64,000 nucleotides of DNA from Corallochytrium limacisporum (Eukaryota; Opisthokonta). The DNA is taken from the NCBI GenBank assembly GCA_002811645.1, contig PDIP01000260.1:1-64000 (forward strand), in the 5' to 3' direction. This document shows positions 20,940 to 30,486 of the stretch, in pieces. The position numbers and the translations under genes are program-made. The notes under the pieces were generated by a model. That model saw only the letters and a list, made by a program, of their open reading frames with translations, ran no database searches and was not told the origin of the DNA. The first letter of the stretch is position 1. Every line of letters starts with the position of its first letter.

Positions 20940-21469
20940 CGTGGCTTAGTAGTACATGTTAAGTATGGCTGCCCTCAAGACGGAATGGTCCCCATGTCAA
21001 CACAGTCGGCGAACAGTTTATCTTCTGCAGTGAAGCCTTGCATGATCCATTAAAAATTTCCCGTTCCAAATGAATTGATCACATGAATTGAATGAGAAAC
21101 AAACGGTTTAAGTAGATCATACAGGCTCCAAAATAACGTACCAAGTACCTTTGCAGCATTCCTGCGACTGGCGGCTCTTCGTTCAGCCAACTATTGCGCA
21201 GGCGAAAGGAGAGGGGCCCTCCTTTGCGCGGCGCCCCTCCCCCCCGGGGGGAGGGGGCGAGGGTTTCCTCGGTTCGGGTTGAGGTGAACTGTGGAGCCGG
21301 AGTTTGCAGGGGTGCGGAGGCAGGCCACTGCGAGCTGGAAAGATTCGCGCTGAGTGCACAAAGCAGAATGTGCTCCATTCATTGAATTTGCTTCCTTAAG
21401 TCTGCAGAGACGTTCATGAGTTTCTAGCAACTACTATAACTACAACTAGCTCTTTAATGGGGGATTTCC
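20940..21469. other. Spacer between kaptin and CBS-like genes
   Basis: It contains the kaptin promoter side and the 3' end of the CBS-like gene, both minus. It carries one palindrome centred near 21246. No coding signal is credible. Confidence 0.35.
21232..21259. repeat. Near-perfect C/G palindrome (CCCCTC7-G6AGGGGG)
   Basis: The arms are GCCCCT plus seven C, answered by six G plus AGGGGGC. This gives a hairpin stem of about 12 bp with no loop to spare. Unlike the other C/G elements it has an internal T:A pair conserved on both arms, indicating that pairing rather than mere base runs is maintained. Confidence 0.85.
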
Positions 21470-23006
21470 TTAGCGAGCCAGGCGCTGATGGAATCGATAA
21501 AGATCGAGCTTCGTAACTAGACCAAGGCACCAGCCATTGGCATCGGTCACAAAAGCCACAGCGTGGTTGTCCAGGAATTGTTCAACTTCCGCCAGCGGAG
21601 TGTCCGGCATGATGGGTCGGTATGTGGATGGCTTCTTACCAAATCGGAGCATCACATCGCTGACCGACTTTTTGCTCTCGTCGTTAGATTCAATAGCCTC
21701 CTGAATCATGTTCCGTTGCACAATGCCAATCAAGCGCTTGCGATGGTTCAGTACCGGCAAATTGTCAAAATCGTGTTCCAGCATCAGTTCATATGCGTGC
21801 AGGACGGGGTCCGAAGGGAACGCTGTGACTGGGATCGGCATGCTCAGGTCCTCCACGGCCGCAAAATGGTACTTTTGGTTTAGATCTTGCTGCAATGCCT
21901 CTGGCATTGCACCGGACAATCTCTGCTCCGTGGAAGAGCCGGCGTCGGCTGAGGATGATGGAGGAGCCTCTTCTGCTGCCGTGGCAGAGGCAGCTTGGTT
22001 CGGGTCTGCAGCCGCCCTGACAAAGTCTCCATAGCCAAATGAGGAATCCAGGAGACAGACGAGGTTCTTTTTACCCTTGCCATCACCACTGCCTGGGCTT
22101 CCGCTTATCAACTTCAGCGCAGCCATTGCTCCTCCGCTCTCAAGACCGACCAGCAGACCCTCGCCCGCGATCATGGCCATCATGGCTCCTTTGGCTTGCT
22201 GCTCACTGACAGTTGCAATCGATACGCTTGTGCGCGCATCCGTGACCCGATGACTCTGTTCACGAACATCACTGATGATAATTTTGCCTGTTACTTGCAG
22301 ATCGCACTTCTTCTGTTCCAGGAGGTAGGCAATCTCAGTTCCAATACCAAATGAGTCAGACGGAATCACAAAGGTGTCCACACCTGTACCCTGACCCTGC
22401 TGCTTCAGGGCGTCTGCGACTAAATTGAGTTGCTTTATCAGGCACTGCCGGACACTATCATTGTTGGATACGACGGAATCGTCGATTATCACCGCATCTG
22501 GTACCTCAGCCTGAAGACGGCGTGGTAATCCTGCAGGGGTCATGGCGAGACCCTCCGAGATCTCCTGGCTTGCCCTGAAGATCTCACACCCGAGCACTTT
22601 GAATAGAGACGGCTTCATGCTCTGGTCACTCGCAGGCATCATAAGGAGTACCCGAAGCTTCCTCCTCCGTGCTTCGGCAGCAAAGGCATACGCGGGATAG
22701 CCCGTGCCTTCGATAATGATTGCCTTTGCATGTTCCGGTAGATTGTCTAGCACCACACTCACCACCTCAGAGATCACTGCTGGAGCAGGAAATGACTGAA
22801 AGGCACAGTATCCAAAGACCGTGGACGAAATCCCTAGGACCTGGCTGGCCGTTTGAACTTTGCGTACGACAGCCATTTGCTTCAATTCAGTGTTGGATAG
22901 GTCTACACACAAAACAAACCCACCGGTATTGTGACAACATTTAACAAGTCGTGGACGCTACGATTATCTTCTTGTCTTCATGTACCTTGTTTGGATCCTG
23001 GGCCAT
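21470..23006 (-). CDS. Cystathionine beta-synthase-like pseudoenzyme with CBS (Bateman) pair
   Basis: About 280 residues follow the fold-type II PLP domain of cystathionine beta-synthase. LFKVLGCEIFRA matches the CBS LRALGAEIVRT segment, and GAMMAMIAGEGLLVGLESGG matches ARMLIAQEGLLCGGSAG. A C-terminal CBS-domain pair follows (VLHAYELMLEHDFDNLPVLN and FVTDANGWCLGLVTKLDLYR). The PLP lysine motif (GGSVKDR), the SGNTG loop and the GTGGT phosphate cradle are all replaced (SFPAPAVIS, EGTGYPAY, SDSFGIGT), so PLP catalysis is unlikely. There is no haem-binding N-terminus. The first ATG of the long frame is at 22876. However, the CBS-like segment LSNTELKQM lies just upstream, so I prefer a two-exon model: exon 1 23006-22946 (MAQDPNK start), a 43-bp GT-AG intron 22945-22903, and exon 2 from 22902, in phase. 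The intron is inferred. Confidence 0.75.
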
Positions 23007-23505
23007 AAGCACACAATGTTCAAAGGCACAGTAACAAACAGATCCCATCCCGCTTACCGTCAACGAATGTACACAACTTGAGCACTTCCTGGCCACCTCG
23101 CCCCGGGTCCCTGGGCGGGTGCAGGTCTGTAAAACAATCCGCTCCCCCCCCCCCCCCGGGGGGGGGGGGCGGGGGGNNNNNNNNNNNNNNNNNNNNNNNN
23201 NNNNNNNNNNNNNNNNNNNNNNNNNGGGTGCAGGTCTGTAAAACAATCCGCTCCCCCCCCCCCCGGGAGGGGGGGTCGGGGGGATCCCACGCAAGCGCTC
23301 CCTCCCCTCTGCGCAGACTTGGAGTCCGTAGCCTACACAGGGTGCCCCACGGGCGGTCGGTGTTGCCATCCCTGATTCAACCCATGGTGGATGTACGGCC
23401 TCACAGTGGGAATTGAATACGTCCGGACACAAACAATAAACTAAGTTGGTCTTTATAGTGACTGGTTGATCAATGACATACTGGACAGTTGTTGATTCTC
23501 CAGTA
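23007..23505. other. Intergenic region with assembly gap and duplicated C/G repeat
   Basis: It separates the CBS-like gene from the acyl-CoA-binding/SDR gene. It holds a 49-base run of N and the two repeat copies on either side. Open frames crossing the Ns are artefacts. Confidence 0.5.
23115..23286. repeat. Duplicated repeat with C/G palindrome flanking an assembly gap
   Basis: The sequence gggtgcaggtctgtaaaac plus aatccgct and a C run occurs at 23116 and again at 23226. The first copy has 14 C then 12 G (23144-23169). The second has 12 C, GGG, A and 7 G (from 23253). Between them, 23177-23225 is N. The assembly gap probably hides further tandem copies of a hairpin repeat that is hard to sequence. 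Confidence 0.85.
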
Positions 23506-26061
23506 TTAGAAGGGGTTCATGGTGATCTGCATGGCTTCATTCAACCTGGGCAATATGTTGCTAATGAAGCGAGCTTTCTGTCCGGTAGGAGAGGAGCGGC
23601 GGCGGAAGCCACTGACCAGCAGACTGAGAGTCCATTCCACAGCTTCCTTTGGCTGAAGGACATCCACACCAGGCCAGGCTGTGCTGAATTTCATTACCTG
23701 GTTGCCAACCATGTTGGTGTCCACCAAGGGAAGATGAACATCAGAGATAAGAATATTTTCAAAGGCCGTCTCTGCACTGACCGAGTTGGAGAACATTTCC
23801 AGAGCGCTCTTGCTAGCAGCGTACGCGCCGAATCCCTTGGGAGCGGTCTCAGCCGATTCGGAATTGACATTGATAATCGCACCAAAGCGTTGCTTACGCA
23901 TGTGAGGCAGTGCTTGCAGGGTTAGGCGCACCGGACCGTAATAGTTAACTGCCATCAGTCGCTCAAAGTCGTGGAATCGATCCACTTGATCCTTGACCGG
24001 ACGCATAATGCTGCGTCCCGCATTGTTGAAAAGCATGTGGATGGTGCCATATTTGTCGATGGTTGCCTTGATGACGTTGTTACAGTCCTCCTCCTGAGTT
24101 ACGTCGCATTTCACCACCAACACACGGTCGGGATCGTTACCATTGACCTGGATCATCTCCTTCTCCAGGTCCTCCAGCTTGTCTACACTGCGGGCGCAGA
24201 CAACAACAAGGGCTTTGGCTTTCGCCAAAGTCAGACTCAATTCCCGACCAATACCCGCGCTCGCACCGGTCACAATGCACACACGGTCGGCAACGTAATC
24301 CGGAAGAATGTCGCTCATCTTACCATTGGCCATGGAATCACTATTCCAGAAGCTGGACCAAAGACCGTCCGCCACACGGCTGACATCAAAGGGCTTCAAG
24401 CCGAGGTCCTGAGGCCTTGCACCTGCAAATTGACACACAGCACTGATAACCACAGCTGTGTTCGCATTACGTACCTGGACTTCGCTCTTCGGCCCCGCGT
24501 ACATAACACCATGCTCGCGCAGGATGCCAAAGACGCTATTGAGTACAATACGTGGGTCTCCAATTTCCAAAACCTGGTGGTATGGTACCATAGAGCTTTC
24601 GAGGTCATAGTTCAGTTCCATTGCTTGGTATGCTTTGGGGCTAAACACAGGGCCCTTTCCGGCAACAGAAACTGCTGTAAGGAAATCAGAGATCTTCACA
24701 CCACTATCCTCCTCAATGGGGTTGACGTGCATGGCCTGGCTGTCTAGGTTACTCGCATGACTCAGCACCACAAGTTGTGCAGTGGCGTATTCAATGGTCA
24801 TGGGATACATGGTACCGTCTACTGGAAGGGGCACTGTTGTACCGGCACCCAACAACTCGCGGTAGTAGTCCACAAAGTGAAACAGACTCCTTGCAGAGTT
24901 ACCCGGATACATGTTACCCTTGCGATCGCACAGTACGAGACCAAGGCGGTAGATGCGGTAGCGCAGACCATCCACGCTCAGAACGGCTTTCTCCGCACCG
25001 TAGCTCTTTGCCCCAAGCCCTTCGGTGTATTTAGTATCGCGGACGCCCATGTCTACGGTCTCGGGGAATACTTCATGGCTGTCAATTGACTCCAGCACAC
25101 CCAGGGACTGCTCACCGACGACGAGGTGAAAAGAGCATCCAGCTTTGGCACACGCCTCAGCGATGGTCTTTACAGCAGCAACGTCAGTCTTCTCGGTGAC
25201 GATGTAGTATAACGCACCATCCCTCTGAAGAGGAGAGTCAGATGGGAGTTCCTTGAGGGTTTCCACTTTCTCACCCATCATCTTCAGACCCTTTGAGATG
25301 GCAACATTGAACCATTCGTCGCTACCGTCGTCGGCGAGAATGTAGTGCATTGAGTATGACACACCACTGTCCGCCTTGTAGGTGAAGTCGGTGGCAAAGC
25401 GACCAACCTTCTTCGGAGCGTCACTCCCACCGGTCAGCTGTGCGTGGGCAAGGGTGATGTGTTTGATATATTCAACCATAGCTTCCTTCCGACCCAGTCC
25501 CCGATGTTTTTCCCAGCTCTCGCGCTGGGCCTTCTTCGTGCCCTTCAGTGTATCAATAGTTCCATCGTTCGGCGCATCCCCGGCCGTAACCTGTTTGAAC
25601 AACCCGTAGCCCGTAAGCAGAATGTTTGCGCCATTGCGCAAGGTAGAGTAGGCGGTGCCTTCCGTTTTCATGAGACCTGAAGCCTCCTCGAAGCGGGCCT
25701 CGAGGTCGGCATCGTTGACAGTGGGATCAGGGCGAGCAGAGGCACTCGCCGCCGTGTCCTTCTTGGAACTACTGGAGTCACCATCACTCTCTCCAGAGAT
25801 TTTCTTCACGTGTGCAATGTATTCACGCATAGCAGTCTCCTTGTCCATGTCTCCAAGGCGGATCCAGTACTCACGGCGGTCCCGTTTCTGTCCCTTAAGC
25901 TGATCTAAATCGTCGGTAGGTGCCTTACCAGCAGTTGCTTGCTTGTACAGTGCGTACATGGTCATCAGCTTCTCAACCGGATTGCGACCCGTGGCTACGG
26001 TCGGAGCGCAAGCATTGCCTTTCTTGACGTAGACCTCAAACTCGGCCTGCAGGTCTGACAT
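23506..26061 (-). CDS. Two-ACBP-domain, two-SDR fusion protein (putative acyl-CoA reductase)
   Basis: The 851-residue protein has four modules. Two acyl-CoA-binding domains come first (about 5-92, with MYALYKQATAGKAP; about 118-213, with GYGLFKQVTAGDAP). Next is an extended-SDR-like region (about 225-560) whose recognisable part is LRYRIYRLGLVLCDRKGN. Last is a classical SDR (about 592-851) with TGASAGIG at 598-604, NNAG, and YAASK with Tyr747/Lys751. The SDR pair resembles actinobacterial two-domain fatty acyl-CoA reductases (AcrA1 type), which join an epimerase-like half to a C-terminal SDR. The first SDR half lacks a visible glycine-rich NAD motif. A role in reducing protein-bound acyl-CoA for wax or ether lipids is inference. 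There is no signal peptide or obvious membrane anchor. ATG at 26061 is the first in frame and begins the first ACBP domain. Confidence 0.85.
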   Translation of the reverse strand: MSDLQAEFEVYVKKGNACAPTVATGRNPVEKLMTMYALYKQATAGKAPTDDLDQLKGQKRDRREYWIRLGDMDKETAMREYIAHVKKISGESDGDSSSSKKDTAASASARPDPTVNDADLEARFEEASGLMKTEGTAYSTLRNGANILLTGYGLFKQVTAGDAPNDGTIDTLKGTKKAQRESWEKHRGLGRKEAMVEYIKHITLAHAQLTGGSDAPKKVGRFATDFTYKADSGVSYSMHYILADDGSDEWFNVAISKGLKMMGEKVETLKELPSDSPLQRDGALYYIVTEKTDVAAVKTIAEACAKAGCSFHLVVGEQSLGVLESIDSHEVFPETVDMGVRDTKYTEGLGAKSYGAEKAVLSVDGLRYRIYRLGLVLCDRKGNMYPGNSARSLFHFVDYYRELLGAGTTVPLPVDGTMYPMTIEYATAQLVVLSHASNLDSQAMHVNPIEEDSGVKISDFLTAVSVAGKGPVFSPKAYQAMELNYDLESSMVPYHQVLEIGDPRIVLNSVFGILREHGVMYAGPKSEVQVRNANTAVVISAVCQFAGARPQDLGLKPFDVSRVADGLWSSFWNSDSMANGKMSDILPDYVADRVCIVTGASAGIGRELSLTLAKAKALVVVCARSVDKLEDLEKEMIQVNGNDPDRVLVVKCDVTQEEDCNNVIKATIDKYGTIHMLFNNAGRSIMRPVKDQVDRFHDFERLMAVNYYGPVRLTLQALPHMRKQRFGAIINVNSESAETAPKGFGAYAASKSALEMFSNSVSAETAFENILISDVHLPLVDTNMVGNQVMKFSTAWPGVDVLQPKEAVEWTLSLLVSGFRRRSSPTGQKARFISNILPRLNEAMQITMNPF

Positions 26062-27169
26062 GATGCTATCTGTGGCGGTATTTGTCTTCCGTGCAGAGGG
26101 TTTATATGGAATCGTTTACTCTCAGAGGAAACGTCTCTGTGGGTCCCATCATCGAAATTAAGGCCCTCTAAATACCACAAATCCAAAGTCCATCCCCATG
26201 TGGAGTTTCTTCCCTGATCAGACCATCCAAAAAACAAAACAAAGCCAAACGCAGACACTGGGTGCACTTCGGCAACCCGTCGAGCTCTCCGAGGTGCGCC
26301 TCCTGAACCCAATCACTCCCGTGGGGGTGCGGCAATTGGAAGGGCGGAAGCATATATAGCGCTTGATTCCTGCTAGAATCTCTGATCTCTGCGCAGTGAA
26401 AAGTGCGAGGGCAGTAGAAACTCTCCCCTGACCCACCGGACAAAGGGAAATGCCGGCAGTAGAGCAGTTTGGGGCAGGTTGAGACTTGTGAACGGGGGGC
26501 TCGGCTATCGCCCTGTTATTTTTTTTTTTTTCAGGAGGTGGGGGTGACCCGCTACAAAAGGGGACAAAGGGGGGAAAAATGGGGCGGGAGTGGGGGAGGA
26601 TGAGTTGTGGTGGAAGAACGACCCGAACCATCCGGTGGGTTTGGCGTGGGGGGGGGGTGCAAATGGGATCTCTGGTGAACAAATCGCAATCAACAGTATT
26701 GACCCTTATTTTTTTTTGTAATTGTTGACTGCGCACTGAATATTGTTGCTATTCTTAGCCACAACCCGTAAGGTCCATTAGCTATGGGAACATGGTATCG
26801 CCAAAGTACCCCTCCCGTGAAAGGAGGCCTTCGGATCCGCAAAAAAACCCAACGGGTCCTTTCCGTTCACGTTTCTCATACCGGAGGTACGGAACGGATG
26901 AAAGTAGAATGAGGAGTGGCGCCACCCAAATTTGTTTTGCCCACAAAGAGAAAATTACCGTGCGGCGGTATTGGTAGTGAACGTACGGGGAGTCGTTGTT
27001 GTCATTTGGGAGTCTATTTATTCAGCTGATATCAGGTCAGCGTCACACGACGGCTCGAAAGGTCAAAGGTGCTGGGAGTTCACAATCAGACCATGATCAT
27101 ATGCCGCAAAACTCTCCTTAGAACTACTTTGTCTACCATCGTAATATGAATAGCTAGTATATCCGATGT
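26062..27169. promoter_or_regulatory. Intergenic region upstream of the ACBP-SDR gene
   Basis: About 1.1 kb lies between the ACBP-SDR start and the 3' end of the small coiled-coil gene. On the minus strand a TATA-like element occurs about 40 bp upstream of the ATG (ccatataaac) and another near 26350 (ctatatatgc). The stretch 26480-26715 is low-complexity, with poly-T tracts and G runs. I see no coding region. Confidence 0.4.
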
Positions 27170-27641
27170 TCACTGATTGGATGGCCGCAGATTCTCAGTA
27201 CTGGGAGTGAAAAGCGATGTGGCCGGCGTGCCGTCCATCACTCTCTGTTTGTCCAGTGTTCCAGAGACTCGAGCAGACGTGGTATGCATTGCCTTCTTCG
27301 CTGCCTCGTGGTCCGATGTTAACTGGTTTATCTCCTCCTCAAGAAATGCTGCATTTGCTTTCATCTGGTTGAGCTGCGACCTCAGTCAATCATTTAGGTA
27401 CGTGTCTTGAGATCCTCTTCCATGTTGATTTCAGCTCACTTACGTTGAAATGCACCGTTTCCATGAGCTCTTGGAGACTGAACAAGTGGACTTTCCTTGC
27501 AGCGTGCTCCAAGACCAACGCTTCTACCTCAGGATTAAGTTCTTCGCTTGGTTTTGATTTCGCTTTACACTTCTTCCCCTTAGCTTTCTTATTCGGTTAT
27601 GCGGTTCCTATGTTAGAACCCTTCTTTCTCTTGCTACCCAT
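27170..27641 (-). pseudogene. Small two-exon coiled-coil protein gene with an in-frame stop
   Basis: Exon 1 (27641-27444) reads MGSKRKKGSNIGTA, a TAA, then PNKKAKGKKCKAKSK and a helical segment ending ELMETVHFN. A GT-AG intron of 70 bp (27443-27374; donor gtaagt, acceptor gtcgcag) follows. Exon 2 (27373-27170) continues in phase with LNQMKANAAFLEEEINQLT and ends TENLRPSNQ. The frame is kept across the junction and on both sides of the TAA, and the lysine-rich start continues after it. This makes a real 132-residue gene with one nonsense codon more likely than chance. It may be a pseudogene, a strain polymorphism or a base error. The product would be a short basic-N-terminus coiled-coil protein. 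I do not recognise the family; ciliary coiled-coil proteins often start this way, but that is weak. Confidence 0.5.
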
Positions 27642-28359
27642 ATCTAACGCCTCGATGTTGTCCTACCCAACCTTCATTGTGGCGATTGTAGATCTGGCTA
27701 TCGATTACGAAGATTTCCATAGTCACGTCCCTTCAGCTGGAATTAGATCCGTGCTTGGACATACTACTCGACCACATCGTGTCCAATAGTAGGCTTGCTT
27801 CACGTGTCATATATCGATTTCAGCAGTGTGTGCGCCGATACCTTTGTTCAACCAATACCGCACTCAGCACGCGGATCAAGGTCTGGCCCGGTAGTGCTCT
27901 GCTCATTTCCCTACCTGTCCCTAATGTTCCAAAGGCGGGTCTCCCCTCTCAAGTTCGGACTCGGTTGTCAACGGCTCCCACTTTCGGCTTATTCGCCCAC
28001 CATCGACCCAACTTGTGACGTACTGAGGAATCGCGGAACAAATAAGGTCTACCCAGCTTCCGAAGGACGATCGGGAGTCCAATTTATTCCGGAGGGCAAG
28101 GTTCAAAATATTTTGCGGGGGCTATAATGAGGGGGATCTATGGAGAGAATATATTTCGCGGGGGAGTCTCTTTCTTGCCCGGTTGAGAATGGCGACGGAG
28201 GAGCCTGTCCTTCTGAGACCCGCGGGGCCGCAAGTGACCCAACGGTCCAGTGGCTGTGGTGGTGTTCAGCTCTGCATTTGTTCTGGTTTCTCGACAAGGT
28301 AGATCAAGACATTAGAGTGTGTAAAATATTTAGTTCATTGTAAAAAAAAAACCAGAGAA
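27642..28359. promoter_or_regulatory. Divergent spacer upstream of Kelch-BTB gene
   Basis: It lies between the minus-strand coiled-coil gene and the plus-strand Kelch-BTB gene and should hold both promoters. Composition is ordinary. A poly-A run at 28342 lies directly before the Kelch-BTB start. No additional gene is supportable. Confidence 0.35.
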
Positions 28360-30129
28360 ATGGAAACGGGACGAAAGAAATTTGGGGGCGCAAAACGGAT
28401 CGATCACCAAAGCATCCTGCCGAGCGCAATTGCAACAATGGTTGTCAAGGGCTCAACTACATGGATGTCGTGGCCTCTAAAGCAGGATTCCTGCTCTCAT
28501 GAAGAGTGTTTCTATGATTGCGGTGCTAGCAAACGGTACGCAATCGATGACGACACAAATTTGTTGTTCATCTTGGGCAAGACTCGCATGGAATGCAGAC
28601 AGAACAGACCAGAGCGACGCGAGTACAACCGCATTCACCTTTGGATAGTAGACCCCATTGTACAAACAATAACATTTATCAAACTAACCCCTAGACCCAC
28701 AGCTCCGACTCCGGAAGTTTTTGAAGCGTTCCTCAAGACAGCTGCTCTGTGCTATGGAGACGGTCACTTATGGTTGGTTGGCTCTCACGTTCCTTTCATG
28801 CGTCCAGACCAGGCCAGAACCATGATCTTCACCATTCACATACGTAAGGATCAAAACCTTGCTGAGTATGATGAGGTTCAGTGTAATACTCTCGTCATGC
28901 AGCCGCGCTTTCATCCATCTGTTACGTACAGCTGTTTACTCAGAGGAGTGGTCGTCTTTGGAGGGCAACGGAACCGGGATCAGTGCTACGATGATCTCTG
29001 GCTGGTACATCACCACGGTATGGAGTGTATTTCTGGAGAAGGTGAAGCAGGTGCCCCATGTCCAAGGCACAGTGCCACTGTTAATTGGATTGATTGCGAT
29101 GACAATATCGAGAAGGGCAAACTTGTTTTATTCGGCGGCGTCGACCGCAATGGCAATGTACTCAATGACGTCTATATGAAGACCATTCATGTTAAATTTG
29201 CTGTCGATGCCACTGAATCATGGTCTTCCTACCGCCTGCAGAATTGGAAGCCGAAGATGACAGACGTTGCCCAAGGCGCATATCTGCCTGGACTCGGCAT
29301 CATCGTCTACCACTCTGACCACCACACTGGTTCACCAAACCGCCTACTCGTACCGGATGCGAGTGACCAGGGCCAAGCCCCTTTCCGGGTGGACGTGAGC
29401 AATGGTCTGCTGGGCTCGCTTAAGCCTCATATCGTTAATCTGCCTGATGAATGGCCAGAAGGACCTTTGCTACGGTTTGGTACTTCCATCTGGGGCATCC
29501 TTGATCTTGCACGGGGCTTGGTCTGGCTAGCCGAACCGAGTGCAACAATGTCTGAAGTGGAGCCACTGATGCCTAAGGATGTGGTGATGTCCAGTCCCCG
29601 CATGTACACTATCCTGGTCGGCGAAGAAGAGACTACGTTCACAGTTGACGGGCACACCTTCACGGGCCTTAGTCATCTCTTCGAGGCAGCATTTAAAGCA
29701 CCAATGAATGAGTCAAGGAACCACCGCATTTATCTGCCCACTGTCTCTCCAGAGAGCTTTAAGAGTATCCTGTACCTGCTTGATGAGCAATCCAAGGTCA
29801 GCTCCGATGATGAAGCATCGGAACAGCTGGCCAAGGATCTGTGTTTAGACGAGGAGACCATTGTCGGTGTGCTGAAGGCAGCAGATTATCTCATGGCAGA
29901 TCGCTTGCGACGGGCCTGTGAGCGATGGCTGCTGCCTCAAGTCAATTGTGACAACGTTTTGCAGTTGTTGGTGATTGCGGACACCTACAATGTCTGTGAT
30001 CTTCGTCAACACTGTGTCAAGGTCATTGTTAAATGTTTCAAGGAAATCCGAGACCAACCACCATTCCAGAATTTGCTTGTTCAAAGGGGCGAACTGGCCA
30101 TAGAAATTCTCAAGGCTTTGCCGTGCTGA
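28360..30129 (+). CDS. Kelch-repeat and BTB-BACK domain protein
   Basis: The 589-residue protein has N-terminal kelch-like repeats (about 30-380), with typical glycine pairs in GVVVFGGQRNRDQCYDDLWL and KLVLFGGVDRNGNVLNDVYM. A BTB domain begins at about residue 415 (MYTILVGEEETTFTVDGHTF), and a short BACK-like helical tail runs to the end. The order, kelch before BTB, is opposite to the KLHL family and resembles LZTR1-like and protist Kelch-BTB proteins. BTB domains of this kind often recruit Cullin-3, making the protein a possible substrate adaptor; that role is inference. The start follows an A-rich leader (ccagagaaATGg). No transmembrane segment or signal peptide is seen. Confidence 0.8.
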   Translation: METGRKKFGGAKRIDHQSILPSAIATMVVKGSTTWMSWPLKQDSCSHEECFYDCGASKRYAIDDDTNLLFILGKTRMECRQNRPERREYNRIHLWIVDPIVQTITFIKLTPRPTAPTPEVFEAFLKTAALCYGDGHLWLVGSHVPFMRPDQARTMIFTIHIRKDQNLAEYDEVQCNTLVMQPRFHPSVTYSCLLRGVVVFGGQRNRDQCYDDLWLVHHHGMECISGEGEAGAPCPRHSATVNWIDCDDNIEKGKLVLFGGVDRNGNVLNDVYMKTIHVKFAVDATESWSSYRLQNWKPKMTDVAQGAYLPGLGIIVYHSDHHTGSPNRLLVPDASDQGQAPFRVDVSNGLLGSLKPHIVNLPDEWPEGPLLRFGTSIWGILDLARGLVWLAEPSATMSEVEPLMPKDVVMSSPRMYTILVGEEETTFTVDGHTFTGLSHLFEAAFKAPMNESRNHRIYLPTVSPESFKSILYLLDEQSKVSSDDEASEQLAKDLCLDEETIVGVLKAADYLMADRLRRACERWLLPQVNCDNVLQLLVIADTYNVCDLRQHCVKVIVKCFKEIRDQPPFQNLLVQRGELAIEILKALPC

Positions 30130-30222
30130 AAAGTCCATATGAATAGTAGTTTACAGTTCAAGATATTGCTTGCTGGTCTTTGTCGACGAGTGCAGTGCAA
30201 CTCAGTACACTGTCCTTCGATC

Positions 30223-30486
30223 TCACTTCTTGCTTGTACTCTTCTTGCGTGCAGGGGTCGTGGCCGCGACGGGGCGTCCAGCACCCTTTCTTGCCCCTGA
30301 TCCTGATCCAGTCTTGGAGGAGATCTCACCCACCACCGTATTTGACCACGGCAGAAATCCTGTCACTATAACATATTGAAAAAATACATGTTGAACTGAA
30401 TCATCGACTGATTAAGGGGTTATAAACTGCCAGTCAGCACCCCTGAAGTAACTCACACACAAAGATGAAACTGGCTCTGTAGCCAT
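30223..30486 (-). pseudogene. Possible tiny two-exon gene for a basic protein, frame interrupted
   Basis: Exon 1 would start at ATG 30486 (MATEPVSS). A 95-bp intron (30460-30366) starts gtgtgt and ends with a T-rich tract and ttatag. Exon 2 continues FDRISAVVKYGGG and then meets TGA at 30326. One base away in frame, the sequence reads EISSKTGSGSGARKGAG to a lysine-rich end, KKSTSKK, with TGA at 30223. The two halves look like one small basic protein split by a single extra G in ggtgggtg. It could be a frameshifted gene, a base error or coincidence. The family is unknown to me. A C/G hairpin lies just upstream of the ATG. Confidence 0.25.

Noticed and set aside
22941-23432. Open frames crossing the N run on both strands
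   Set aside because: They read through the assembly gap and C/G repeats. Only the last about 20 codons (MAQDPNK...) look coding, and those are assigned to the CBS-like gene.
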